The translations under genes were made by a program, and so were the position numbers. A stretch of 64,000 nt of DNA. Source: Thalassotalea atypica. Lineage in GTDB: Bacteria; Pseudomonadota; Gammaproteobacteria; Enterobacterales; Alteromonadaceae. The notes under the pieces were generated by a model. That model searched no databases, had not been told where the DNA came from, and worked only from the letters and a program-made list of their open reading frames with translations. The DNA lies in assembly GCF_030295975.1 (NCBI RefSeq), contig NZ_AP027364.1, positions 3,348,001 to 3,412,000 on the forward strand. The letters run 5' to 3'. Shown here in pieces: positions 42,804 through 51,267 of this stretch (within the stretch, counting starts at the first letter, position 1; each line of letters opens with the position of its first letter).

Positions 42804-44663
42804 ATGAAGACGTATTTAGTTCAACTTTCAATTTTCTTAATCGCAATATTTTCCGCCAATATTGCTGCATCCTCTTATAAAATTGAACATTTAGAACCTG
42901 CATTTTGGTGGGTTGATATGCACGAGAATAAATTGCAAATTCTTGTGCACGGTAAAGATATAGCCGACTTAACACCACGCATTGATAACCCTCATGTGAT
43001 TATGCAGCGTTTTAATCAAGTACAAAGCAACAACTACCTGTTTTTAGATCTTGTCGTTCGTGATCAAGCAAAGTCACAAACCGTTAAAATTGACTTTCTA
43101 AAAGACGATAAAGTAATGACTAGCTATGACTACAAGTTGCTGAACAGAAACAAGCATAGTAACGCTGTGCGTAGTTATGGTCCTAGCGATGTTATCTATT
43201 TAATTACACCGGATCGTTTTGCCAATGGCGATCTGACAAACGATCAAGTAAAAAGCTTGTCTGAAGGTGTTGCGCGTAATAAGCCTGGAGGGCGCCACGG
43301 CGGAGATATTGAAGGCATCATCAACCGATTAAACTACATTAGTGATATGGGCTTCACACAACTTTGGTTAAATCCTGTCATTGAAAACAGCCAACCGTCA
43401 TACTCATATCATGGCTATTCCACCACTGATTTTTATAGCATCGATCCACGTTTTGGCAACAATAAGCTCTATCGAAAATTATCGAAAGAAGCACAAAAAA
43501 GAGACATTGGTTTAATTAAAGATGTAGTCTTAAATCATGGCGGCTCTGGCCATTGGTGGCATAACGATTTGCCAATGGACAATTGGTACAATAATCAAGG
43601 AAATGAATACCAAGGCACTAATCACAAACGAGAAGCCTTGCATGATCCTCATGCCATCCCCTCAGACGCAAAAACATTCAGTGATGGCTGGTTTGTTAAA
43701 ACTATGCCTGATTTGAATCAGCGTAACCCTTATATGGCGAATTACCTGATCCAAAACACTATTTGGTGGATTGAATATGCCAACCTTTCAGGGCTACGGG
43801 TTGATACTTATTCCTATCCTGATAAAACCTTTTTAACTGAGTGGACAAAACGCGTCACTGATGAATATCCGACCATTAACATTGTTGGTGAAGAATGGAC
43901 GACAAACCCGGCACTGGTTTCATATTGGCAAAAAGGGAAGAACACCCACGATGGCTATCAATCTTATTTACCGAGCTTGATGGACTTTCCATTGCAAGAC
44001 GCAATCGTAAAAAGCCTAAAAAACAAGGAAGACTGGAACTCTGGTTTAAATGAGCTTTACCGCGCCTTAGCCAACGATTTTCTCTATCCAGACCCAGCTA
44101 ATTTAGTTGTTTTTGCCGACAATCACGACATGAGCAGAATCTTCACTCAACTGGATGAAGACTATGCTAAATTTAAGATCGCCATGACTTACCTATTGAC
44201 CACTCGTGGCATCCCACAAGTATTTTATGGGACAGAGATATTGATGAAGAATCCCGGCACTACTGATCATGGCGTTATCCGTACTGATTTTCCCGGCGGT
44301 TGGAAAGGCGATAAGGTCAATGCATTTACAGGCAAAGGACTCTCGCGTCAGCAGCTTGATGCGCAAAAATTCATTCACCAGCTACTTAACTGGCGTAAAA
44401 CGGCATCCGCCATACATACCGGTAAATTAAATCATTATGCGCCCGAAAATGGCATCTATGTTTACTTTAGACATAATGACGATCAAAAAGTCATGGTGGT
44501 TATTAATAAATCTGAAAAAGCTCAATTACTTAGAAAAGAAAACTATACTGAAATGTTAGCAAAAAATAAGCTAGCAAAGAGTATTTTGACCAAGCAAACA
44601 TTTAGTTTAGAAAAACCGATCAACATTCCTGCTAATAGTGCCTATGTGTTTGAAATAAAATAA
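42804..44663 (+). CDS. SusA-like periplasmic GH13 (neopullulanase/cyclomaltodextrinase type)
   Basis: 619 aa. A signal peptide ends near IAAS (residue about 23). An N-terminal domain beginning EPAFWWVDMHENKLQILVHG (about 30-110) is characteristic of cyclomaltodextrinase/SusA-type enzymes. The barrel has catalytic D334 (GLRVDTYSYP), E363 (IVGEEWT) and D442 (ADNHDMSR). A C-terminal cyclomaltodextrinase beta domain ends the protein. It probably cleaves malto-oligosaccharides, cyclodextrins or pullulan in the periplasm. Cotranscribed with pulA (two-base gap), a sensible pairing of debranching and chain cleavage. A clear terminator follows. Confidence 0.88.
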   Translation: MKTYLVQLSIFLIAIFSANIAASSYKIEHLEPAFWWVDMHENKLQILVHGKDIADLTPRIDNPHVIMQRFNQVQSNNYLFLDLVVRDQAKSQTVKIDFLKDDKVMTSYDYKLLNRNKHSNAVRSYGPSDVIYLITPDRFANGDLTNDQVKSLSEGVARNKPGGRHGGDIEGIINRLNYISDMGFTQLWLNPVIENSQPSYSYHGYSTTDFYSIDPRFGNNKLYRKLSKEAQKRDIGLIKDVVLNHGGSGHWWHNDLPMDNWYNNQGNEYQGTNHKREALHDPHAIPSDAKTFSDGWFVKTMPDLNQRNPYMANYLIQNTIWWIEYANLSGLRVDTYSYPDKTFLTEWTKRVTDEYPTINIVGEEWTTNPALVSYWQKGKNTHDGYQSYLPSLMDFPLQDAIVKSLKNKEDWNSGLNELYRALANDFLYPDPANLVVFADNHDMSRIFTQLDEDYAKFKIAMTYLLTTRGIPQVFYGTEILMKNPGTTDHGVIRTDFPGGWKGDKVNAFTGKGLSRQQLDAQKFIHQLLNWRKTASAIHTGKLNHYAPENGIYVYFRHNDDQKVMVVINKSEKAQLLRKENYTEMLAKNKLAKSILTKQTFSLEKPINIPANSAYVFEIK

Positions 44664-44691
44664 CGTTTCAATACTAGGTAATGTCAAAGAG

Positions 44692-44718
44692 AAAGCCTGA
44701 CGTTATGTTCAGGCTTTT
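44692..44718 (+). terminator. Rho-independent terminator of the pulA-susA-like operon
   Basis: Stem AAAGCCTGA / TCAGGCTTT with an 8-nt loop, followed by a T run, 29 bases after the stop. The flanking A stretch lets it also serve the convergent GNAT gene poorly. Confidence 0.85.
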
Positions 44719-44735
44719 TTATTTGTAGGACTTTG

Positions 44736-45161
44736 CTAGCTGTTTTGATAAACCTCTGGGTCCCAAACTTCCATAAATATTTCTGGCTGTGCAATCGCTT
44801 TAAAGCCAAATTGCTGATAAAGCCCATGCGCATCTTTTGTCGCAAGTACCATTCGTCTAAGCCCCTGTAGCTCCGGGTGTTCAATAATAGCTTTAATTAA
44901 CTGCTTACTTAGCCCTTTTCCTCTGTGTTTTTCAATAATGAAAACGTCAGCCAGATAGGCGAATGTTGCTTTGTCGGTAATTAGCCGTGCAAAACCAACT
45001 TGCTTATTGTCATCAGCTAAAACAGCAAAGCACAAGGAATGCTCAATCGCCTTTTTGAGCGTGGTACGAGGAATATCTTTTGCCCAATACGAATTGGACA
45101 AATACTTGTAGATAGTCTCGAAATCGAAATCAGAAGGATTAGTTGAAATGCTGTAATTCAT
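44736..45161 (-). CDS. GNAT-family N-acetyltransferase
   Basis: 141 aa. Acetyl-CoA-binding motif A is visible as DVFIIEKHRGKGLSKQLIKAII (about residues 72-93; R/QxxGxG/A as HRGKGL), preceded by the strand FAYLA and followed by a C-terminal LYQQFGFKA typical of GNAT proteins. The length is that of a minimal single-domain member. The substrate cannot be deduced. It stands apart from the alpha-glucan genes and has its own promoter region; convergent with the SusA-like gene. Confidence 0.85.
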   Translation of the reverse strand: MNYSISTNPSDFDFETIYKYLSNSYWAKDIPRTTLKKAIEHSLCFAVLADDNKQVGFARLITDKATFAYLADVFIIEKHRGKGLSKQLIKAIIEHPELQGLRRMVLATKDAHGLYQQFGFKAIAQPEIFMEVWDPEVYQNS

Positions 45162-45277
45162 TGTTAAAGTTCTTTTGCGTCAAATAACAGACATGTGCTG
45201 ATGAATAATTAGAATGTAATGCAGTGAGCAGCAAAAAGGCAATACCTGTGTTTACATCGGTTAGTCTTATTACCCAA

Positions 45278-45904
45278 TTACTTTTTCAATAAGAAATAAA
45301 TAAGCTCTTTATATTGCCCCATACTGGTGATTTGTGTGGTTATTGGTTTGTATTTACCATTTATGATAAGTGTTGGCACAGACGAATGTCCTTGGGCCCT
45401 TAACGTGTTAGCTTTATGTTTCATGTCATTGTACTTGATATCAACACTGAAACTACTAGCAGTACTGTCATACATGATCTCACTAACACCAAAGCTCATA
45501 AATAACTGCTTAATATCATCTGCTGACTTAAAGTCACCTTTGTTCACATGAATCTTCTTGAATATTGCGTCAACCAACTTGTCTTTTACACGCATTCTAT
45601 CGCCAATTATTAATGCCTTTGTCAGTAACTTTTCCACTTCACTATTTCTATTTGGCATACCTTCGACATGGTTTTTGACAAATTTAGCGCGACTAGGCAA
45701 CTTATTCTGAAGCTCCTTCATAAAGGGCTCTTGGTTGTAACAATGAGGGCAATAGAATGAAAAGAACTCGCGAATTTCTGGCTGTTTCGATTTTGGCGAC
45801 TTTAATGTCAGGTAGTGCTGGCCTTCAATAAAATTTGCCGCAACGACTGTTATAGGTTGCACATAAAGCAATATGATAAAGGTGAGCAATCCTTTTAGGT
45901 GCAT
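45278..45904 (-). CDS. dsbA: DsbA-family thiol:disulfide oxidoreductase, periplasmic
   Basis: 208 aa. A signal peptide (about 1-23) precedes a thioredoxin fold with the DsbA-type active site CPHC at residues 52-55 (FFSFYCPHCYNQEPF) and the cis-Pro loop SVPTLIINGKY near 185. DsbA introduces disulfide bonds in exported proteins. Chromosomal dsbA copies usually sit beside an rdoA-like kinase; this one stands alone between a GNAT and a LysR gene, so it may be a second, accessory DsbA. The hydrophilic body is about the size of E. coli DsbA (189 mature residues). Confidence 0.87.
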   Translation of the reverse strand: MHLKGLLTFIILLYVQPITVVAANFIEGQHYLTLKSPKSKQPEIREFFSFYCPHCYNQEPFMKELQNKLPSRAKFVKNHVEGMPNRNSEVEKLLTKALIIGDRMRVKDKLVDAIFKKIHVNKGDFKSADDIKQLFMSFGVSEIMYDSTASSFSVDIKYNDMKHKANTLRAQGHSSVPTLIINGKYKPITTQITSMGQYKELIYFLLKK

Positions 45905-46141
45905 CAGAGGTTCCTGTAAATTAATATCATTAACAAGCTTACTTAAAACAGAGTGTAGAATTTATACTTATTAAAACTCAACGTACCAGTTTTATGTTAT
46001 TTTCACATAAGGATCAACAAGATCCTCAATAATTTGCTAAATCCCCGCTATTTGGTAGCTAAATAGTCCGAAATGTTTGAAACGTATGAAGTACAACTAC
46101 GTCTGTATGTGAATAATTGGTTAGTCTACTCAAAAGCAATG

Positions 46142-47059
46142 TTAGTGGCTTACCTTCAATGCACTGATGTATAAAGTAGAAACAAAGTCCAAGAATGCTT
46201 TTACTTTTGGTAATTTGGCGCGGCTTCTCGGATACAAAGCATAAATATCAACATCTTCCATGCCCCAATCAGCTAACACTCTGACTAATTTTCCTGACGC
46301 TAATTCTGCTTTCGCCATATACTCAGGAAGAACGGCTATGCCTAAGCCATCAATTATTGACTGCTTAAGTATTGAAAAATCATCCACGAACAATCGAGGT
46401 CTGCATTGTATGCTGTAATGTTCACCTCCTGTTGAAGATAGTGTTAATTTCACCCCATTGTTGATTGGATTCATGATCAATAGTTGATGCTCATGTAACT
46501 GCTCAATCGTGGTTGGTTGAGCAAATTGGGCAATGTAAGCAGGGCTAGCAAATAACTTACGTGTTACCGTCCCTAACTTTTTAGCAACCAACGAGGAATC
46601 ATCGAGTACACCTACACGAATAACTACATCAAACCCTTCTTCAATGAAGTCAACTCGTCGATTTATTAAATTAAGTTGGATACTCAATTCTGGGTATTGG
46701 TGCATGAAGCTAGCCAAAGCAGGTTTTAAGATTTGCTGCCCTGTAGCGACAGATGCGCCCACTTTCAAGTTTCCTTTATAAGTATGCAAGAGCTCTGATA
46801 CAGACGCAGTTGCTAAATCCAGCTCTTCATGCACGCGCTTGCAATGGACTAAATATCGTTTTCCTGCTTCAGTTATATGCTGCGAACGAGTCGAGCGTTC
46901 AAGTAATGTAATATCAAGCTGTTGTTCTAAACGGGAGACTTTTCGACTGACGTTGGCTTTAGGGATACCCAACCTATCAGCAGCAAGAGTAAAGCTGCCC
47001 GTTTCAACAACCGCTAAAAACACCATCATGTCGTTTAGATCATGTGCCATGACACTCAC
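46142..47059 (-). CDS. LysR-family transcriptional regulator
   Basis: 305 aa. N-terminal winged HTH (DLNDMMVFLAVVETGSFTLA, then LGIPKANVSRKVSRLEQQL, about residues 6-65) and a C-terminal effector domain (about 90-300). It resembles the CrgA/AaeR-like branch that often controls neighbouring oxidoreductase genes. It is divergent from the pirin gene with 114 bases between starts, the classical arrangement for a LysR regulator and its target. The start chosen gives MSVMAHDLNDMM; the ATG at the fifth codon (MAHDLND) is an equally good alternative. Confidence 0.85.
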   Translation of the reverse strand: MSVMAHDLNDMMVFLAVVETGSFTLAADRLGIPKANVSRKVSRLEQQLDITLLERSTRSQHITEAGKRYLVHCKRVHEELDLATASVSELLHTYKGNLKVGASVATGQQILKPALASFMHQYPELSIQLNLINRRVDFIEEGFDVVIRVGVLDDSSLVAKKLGTVTRKLFASPAYIAQFAQPTTIEQLHEHQLLIMNPINNGVKLTLSSTGGEHYSIQCRPRLFVDDFSILKQSIIDGLGIAVLPEYMAKAELASGKLVRVLADWGMEDVDIYALYPRSRAKLPKVKAFLDFVSTLYISALKVSH

Positions 47060-47173
47060 TCATTGTTGTCAAAAATGAAATTATGTTAACAATAAACCCG
47101 TATTTATCAAACAGTAGATCCCCTCTAGTATGACGACATAAGCAAGAACAACTCGTTATTACCGGAGAGCAAG

Positions 47174-47863
47174 ATGCAAATACTTAGCAAGAATTCACTA
47201 CCATTAGGCGGCTTTGCTGGCTTAACCGAACACCGGCTAGTTACTGACCGTCGTATATTTGGCAACAGAAAAGCCGTCAATACTTTCGATGGTATAGGCA
47301 ACTTTGTTTACTTGGCAGATGCTCAGTTTAACCCGAAAGGTGAAACACATATGCATCCCCATAAAGAGATAGATGTTATATCGATCATGATAAAAGGCCG
47401 AATAATGCACGAGGGATCGTTAGAGCATGGCCAAAAATTAAATGCTGGAGAGGCACAAGTTCAACGCGCTGGCGGCGAAGGCTTTTCACATAATGAAGTT
47501 AACCCGGATGACACTCAAAACCGGATGTTACAGCTCTGGGTAACTCCAGAAGAACCTGGACAGCAAGCCAGTTATAAACATTACACACTTAAAGATAAGG
47601 GCGTAACGCGTATTTATGGTGGTAATAAAGGTCAAGATGAAACATTTGATAGCCGAACAGTAATCGATATTGTCCGACTACCACAGGGTGAAAGCACTAC
47701 GTTTGAGCAGGAAACTTTAACATATCTTAGTCAAGGAAATGCCGAGTTTTCAGATCCGAACGCGGTATTTAGTGCTGCAGATGGCGATTTAATCCGTAGT
47801 TACAAAACCGAAATACGCGCCACCACAGATGTTGAAATCGTCGTCATCAGTCAACAAGCATAA
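47174..47863 (+). CDS. Pirin-family protein (YhaK-like)
   Basis: 229 aa; GGAGAG lies before the ATG. Bicupin pirin fold: metal-ligand histidines in THMHPHKEIDVISI (about 57-70) and the block GEAQVQRAGGEGFSHNE, with a C-terminal second cupin lacking ligands. The length matches E. coli YhaK, a redox-responsive pirin-like protein, rather than the larger quercetinase-type pirins. It forms an operon with the isochorismatase-like gene 24 bases downstream, probably controlled by the divergent LysR regulator. Role in oxidant or quinone response is inferred from family and neighbours. Confidence 0.87.
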   Translation: MQILSKNSLPLGGFAGLTEHRLVTDRRIFGNRKAVNTFDGIGNFVYLADAQFNPKGETHMHPHKEIDVISIMIKGRIMHEGSLEHGQKLNAGEAQVQRAGGEGFSHNEVNPDDTQNRMLQLWVTPEEPGQQASYKHYTLKDKGVTRIYGGNKGQDETFDSRTVIDIVRLPQGESTTFEQETLTYLSQGNAEFSDPNAVFSAADGDLIRSYKTEIRATTDVEIVVISQQA

Positions 47864-47887
47864 AATCACATTTAACGGAGAGAATAT

Positions 47888-48514
47888 ATGAACAAATTTG
47901 CTGAAACATTAACCACTGACAATGCCGTTTTGGCCATGATTGATCATCAAACAAGGCTACTGGTTAGTTGTCGAGACCAAGACCCACACTTGATGACAGA
48001 AAACATCAAGGGTCTATGCTCAATGGCAAAAACAGTTGGTATGCCAACAGTAACAACTGCCAGCATGCCAGATGGTCCCAATGGCCCTATCATGCCTGAA
48101 ATAACCGATATTTTAGGTGATGAAGTAATAGAGCGATCAGGAGAAATCAATGCATGGAAAAGTCCAGCGTTTAAAGAGGCTATTGAAGCAACGGGCCGTA
48201 AGAAAATCATCATGGCGGGTATCGTCACTGACGTTTGCTTAATGTTCCCAGCTATTTCAGCCGTCGCGGAAGGATACGATGTTTACGCGGTTGTGGATGC
48301 GTCTGGCACATTGAATAAGGCAGTTGCTGAAGCAGCTACCCACCGCATGACGCAAGCCGGCGTGAAAGTAGCCACTTGGGCCTCTGTACTTGCTGAAGTT
48401 ATGGACGATTGGCGCAGTGACAAAGGTATGGAGCTTGGCAGCGTATTGGGGCAGCATACGTCTTATCGCTGGGTATACAATAGCTTTTTACAAGCAAACA
48501 ATACTGAACTTTAA
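47888..48514 (+). CDS. Isochorismatase-family cysteine hydrolase (YcaC-like)
   Basis: 208 aa; AACGGAGAG precedes the ATG. Catalytic triad of the family: D19 (AMIDHQ), K91 (NAWKSPAF) and C117 (GIVTDVCLMF), the same arrangement as E. coli YcaC. The fold is an alpha/beta Rossmann-like sandwich. Substrates of the YcaC group are not established; isochorismate itself is unlikely. The gene follows the pirin gene by 24 bases, a pairing common in proteobacteria. Confidence 0.88.
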   Translation: MNKFAETLTTDNAVLAMIDHQTRLLVSCRDQDPHLMTENIKGLCSMAKTVGMPTVTTASMPDGPNGPIMPEITDILGDEVIERSGEINAWKSPAFKEAIEATGRKKIIMAGIVTDVCLMFPAISAVAEGYDVYAVVDASGTLNKAVAEAATHRMTQAGVKVATWASVLAEVMDDWRSDKGMELGSVLGQHTSYRWVYNSFLQANNTEL

Positions 48515-48572
48515 ACCCAAATGCATCATGCAAAGTCTAATTTATGCGTGATGCTACGCTTTGGAGCCGACT

Positions 48573-48785
48573 ATGAAAGCGACCAACAAACACCTGATCG
48601 CTCTGATCAATTATGCAGCACTAGTCCCATTAGTGTATTTTATTCCAGCATTACTACAACCGTACTTACCTGAAAGCAAAATAGTTAATGTACTCATTAT
48701 CGTCGCCGTGATTGTTCCGATTATTTCTTATATCGTTATGCCGGTCACGATGAAATTACTAGCTCAATCAACCCATCAAAATTAG
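48573..48785 (+). CDS. Small two-helix inner-membrane protein, 70 aa
   Basis: ATG at 48573 with GGAG about eight bases before. Two hydrophobic helices (about residues 9-28 and 36-57, the second ending YIVMPVTMKLL). The arrangement, a pair of helices closed by a VMP motif, resembles the C-terminal membrane segment found in membrane-bound antibiotic-biosynthesis-monooxygenase-type proteins, here without the soluble domain. That resemblance is from memory and weak. It lies 58 bases after the isochorismatase gene and is probably part of the same operon. Confidence 0.6.
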   Translation: MKATNKHLIALINYAALVPLVYFIPALLQPYLPESKIVNVLIIVAVIVPIISYIVMPVTMKLLAQSTHQN

Positions 48786-48910
48786 CAGCCTGCTAATGTT
48801 CAATGAATAAAGAGATATGCTAGGTACTTCGAAATACGTTACTTTTTAATTGAACTATAGCAAGCAATCGAAGTACAAGAGAAAATTTTTTCTAAAGTAA
48901 GGAGACTGAC

Positions 48911-49891
48911 ATGGGCCTATTAGTAGAAGGTAAATGGCAAGACCAATGGTCCGATACTTCATCATCCGGAGGCCAATTTAAACGTCAAGCCTCGAGTTTT
49001 CGCCACTGGGTAACTGCTGATGGTAGTGCCGGCCCATCAGGCGATGATGGGTTCAAAGCCGAAAAAAATCGTTATCATTTATACGTGTCACTCGCCTGCC
49101 CTTGGGCACATCGCACCCTAATTTATCGAAAATTGAAAGGCTTAGAGGACTCAATTTCAATCTCGGTGGTTAACGCATTTATGGGCGATCAAGGTTGGAG
49201 CTTTAGCCCTGGCAAAGACGTTATTTCTGATCCTATCTTTAACGCTACGTATGTACATGAACTATATACTGCTGCCCTTTCCAATTTCACCGGCCGCGTG
49301 ACAGTACCCATTCTTTGGGATAAGCAAAAACAAACTATCGTCAGTAACGAATCATCAGAGATCATTCGTATGTTTAATTCGGCATTTGATCACCTAGGAG
49401 CACTTCCAATAGACTTTTCTCCACCTGACCTACTAGTGGAAATTGATGAGCTTAATGACTTTATTTATCCGGCAATAAATAATGGTGTTTATCGCGCAGG
49501 TTTTGCCACAAGTCAAGACGCTTATAAGGAAGCCGTCATTGCATTATTTGACGCTTTGAACGTGATAGAACAACGTCTTGAGACACGTCGATATCTCACT
49601 GGAAATTCCATTACCGAAGCCGATTGGCGCCTGTTTACCACATTAGTTCGCTTTGACGCTGTCTATGTAGGGCATTTTAAATGTAATATACGTCGCCTTG
49701 TCGATTATCCAAATATTTGGGGCTACTTGCGTGACTTGTATCAAGTACCGGGGATAGCGGAAACAGTAAATATGGACAACGTCAAAGCCCATTATTATCA
49801 AAGCCACAAAAATATCAACCCTACAGGTATCATTCCTAGCGGACCAAAGTTAGATTTCATGTCCAACCATCGACGCCAACGCATAGGTTAA
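48911..49891 (+). CDS. yqjG: Glutathionyl-hydroquinone reductase (Xi-class GST, YqjG-like)
   Basis: 326 aa, as expected for the family. AAGGAG precedes the ATG. The thioredoxin-like domain has the CPWAHR motif with catalytic C63, and SNESSEI lies in the glutathione-binding site; the all-alpha C-domain contains ITEADWRLFTTLVRFDAVYVGHFKCN, a signature of the Xi class. It reduces glutathionyl-hydroquinones with glutathione in the cytoplasm. Together with the pirin/YcaC group upstream it suggests a quinone or electrophile defence module. 125 bases separate it from the small membrane protein, so it may have its own promoter. Confidence 0.9.
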   Translation: MGLLVEGKWQDQWSDTSSSGGQFKRQASSFRHWVTADGSAGPSGDDGFKAEKNRYHLYVSLACPWAHRTLIYRKLKGLEDSISISVVNAFMGDQGWSFSPGKDVISDPIFNATYVHELYTAALSNFTGRVTVPILWDKQKQTIVSNESSEIIRMFNSAFDHLGALPIDFSPPDLLVEIDELNDFIYPAINNGVYRAGFATSQDAYKEAVIALFDALNVIEQRLETRRYLTGNSITEADWRLFTTLVRFDAVYVGHFKCNIRRLVDYPNIWGYLRDLYQVPGIAETVNMDNVKAHYYQSHKNINPTGIIPSGPKLDFMSNHRRQRIG

Positions 49892-49942
49892 TCACTAGGA
49901 TCACATAGCATTGTGAAATGCGACAAACTGAAACACCTTTTG

Positions 49943-51055
49943 CTAACGAGTAGCTATCAGCACATTCAAATCAAACTGATAGCGCTTGATCTTTGCATTG
50001 TATACTTTTGAAAATTGTAAGAAATTAGCGTGTTGCCAACCATTGTTGAGAATGTACTCTTTAACGTCTTTAATATTGCGTTCGTCAGCAACACTAAATT
50101 GAATCCGATAGGTGTTGTTTTCCAGTCCAGTATCGGTATAGCCATGAGCAATGTCGTGCAGAAGAATTAATGCCCAAACAGCCTGCATATGATTACCACC
50201 TAGCGTAAACGCCAACTTACCTTCTTCTACCGCCAATAACCCACTTTTTGTCCAATCGATACCAGCTATAAGAGGGAAATCTGATGCCGGTAATAACTGA
50301 GCACATTTCTCGTAAGCAGCAATAGCTGTATCGTCGTTGGCTGTCCAGATCAAATCGATATTTTGATAACGATTAAACAATAACTCCGTCATCCTTGATG
50401 CTGTTTCTACGTTATAGTCCGCATGCACAAGTTGCAGTAAGTCAAGCTCACCATACTCAAGCACGGCGCGTCTCAATCCTGCGTCTTTTTGATGAGACGT
50501 TTCTAGTACTAATCCGCCGCCGAGAGCCACCATACGATATCGTTGTAGTGCTTGCCCTTGTTCTTCTTGTGACACACTTCCCTTAAATTTCTCAACCAAT
50601 AGTTGCGCCTGCATAAAGCCTGATGATTCATCATCCGCCAGCACTTGCGCTAGCCAATATTTATATTTTTGTTGCGGTGCGCCAATTGACGCCTTTTCAA
50701 AAGCGGGTACACCTGATGAAATGGTGATCGTTGGTACTTGAAACTGTTCAATTAAATCTAGTAATGGTTTAGCATTTGCGCCTCGAAACGCTGAGATGAG
50801 ATAGTCTGGCTTATTAGCTGAGGATAATAATTTTTGAGCTTGTAGATAATAATCAAAGCGATCGGCAAAGTCCGCATGATGAAAAGTAATGTGCACATCA
50901 AGCTGTTCCGCCACGGTAGATAGCGGCGCAATCATACTGCTCCAAAATGGATTATCCGTACCGCTTGGTCCTAAAAATGCTACATGTATTTGCTTGGCTG
51001 ATAATGAAAAGCTAAAGAGTAAACAACATAGCAGCCACTTCCATTTTGACAACAT
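49943..51055 (-). CDS. Orphan periplasmic sugar-binding protein (type I PBP fold)
   Basis: 370 aa from the ATG at 51055, which has GAAGGA six bases upstream; eight more N-terminal codons are possible but would precede the ribosome-binding site. A signal peptide ends at LSAKQ (about residue 20). The body begins IHVAFLGPSGTDNPFWSSMI and has the LacI/ribose-binding-protein fold (two lobes; ANDDTAIAAYEKC and LIAGIDW near the hinge). No ABC permease or ATPase is nearby, so it probably feeds a sensor rather than a transporter. It is divergent from the GH97 gene, and the MalR-type operator between them suggests control by the same regulator. Confidence 0.8.
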   Translation of the reverse strand: MLSKWKWLLCCLLFSFSLSAKQIHVAFLGPSGTDNPFWSSMIAPLSTVAEQLDVHITFHHADFADRFDYYLQAQKLLSSANKPDYLISAFRGANAKPLLDLIEQFQVPTITISSGVPAFEKASIGAPQQKYKYWLAQVLADDESSGFMQAQLLVEKFKGSVSQEEQGQALQRYRMVALGGGLVLETSHQKDAGLRRAVLEYGELDLLQLVHADYNVETASRMTELLFNRYQNIDLIWTANDDTAIAAYEKCAQLLPASDFPLIAGIDWTKSGLLAVEEGKLAFTLGGNHMQAVWALILLHDIAHGYTDTGLENNTYRIQFSVADERNIKDVKEYILNNGWQHANFLQFSKVYNAKIKRYQFDLNVLIATR

Positions 51056-51190
51056 TACTATTCCTTCAGTCGTGTGCATTCTTTAAAGATTACAAAGTCT
51101 CATGCTTTTGACAAGTATACCATCTATTGAGCCTGAACATTAAGCCAAAGCCGATCGTTAAAAAGTAAAGCTTGTAACACAATAGTGATT

Positions 51191-51204
51191 TGAATACGTA
51201 TGCA
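51191..51204. promoter_or_regulatory. Predicted MalR-type operator 7
   Basis: TGAATACGTATGCA, 64 bp before the GH97 start and 136 bp before the binding-protein start; identical to operators 5 and 6. Confidence 0.7.
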
Positions 51205-51267
51205 AATTCAACCATTTGAACTGCACTCGTTATATGCTTTATCAACAGCCAAAACAAGAGAAGAATA

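Noticed and set aside
49243-49256. TACGTATGTA in the glutathionyl-hydroquinone reductase gene as a MalR operator
   Set aside because: It lies inside coding sequence, lacks the leading TGCA/TGAA arm, and is far from any alpha-glucan promoter.
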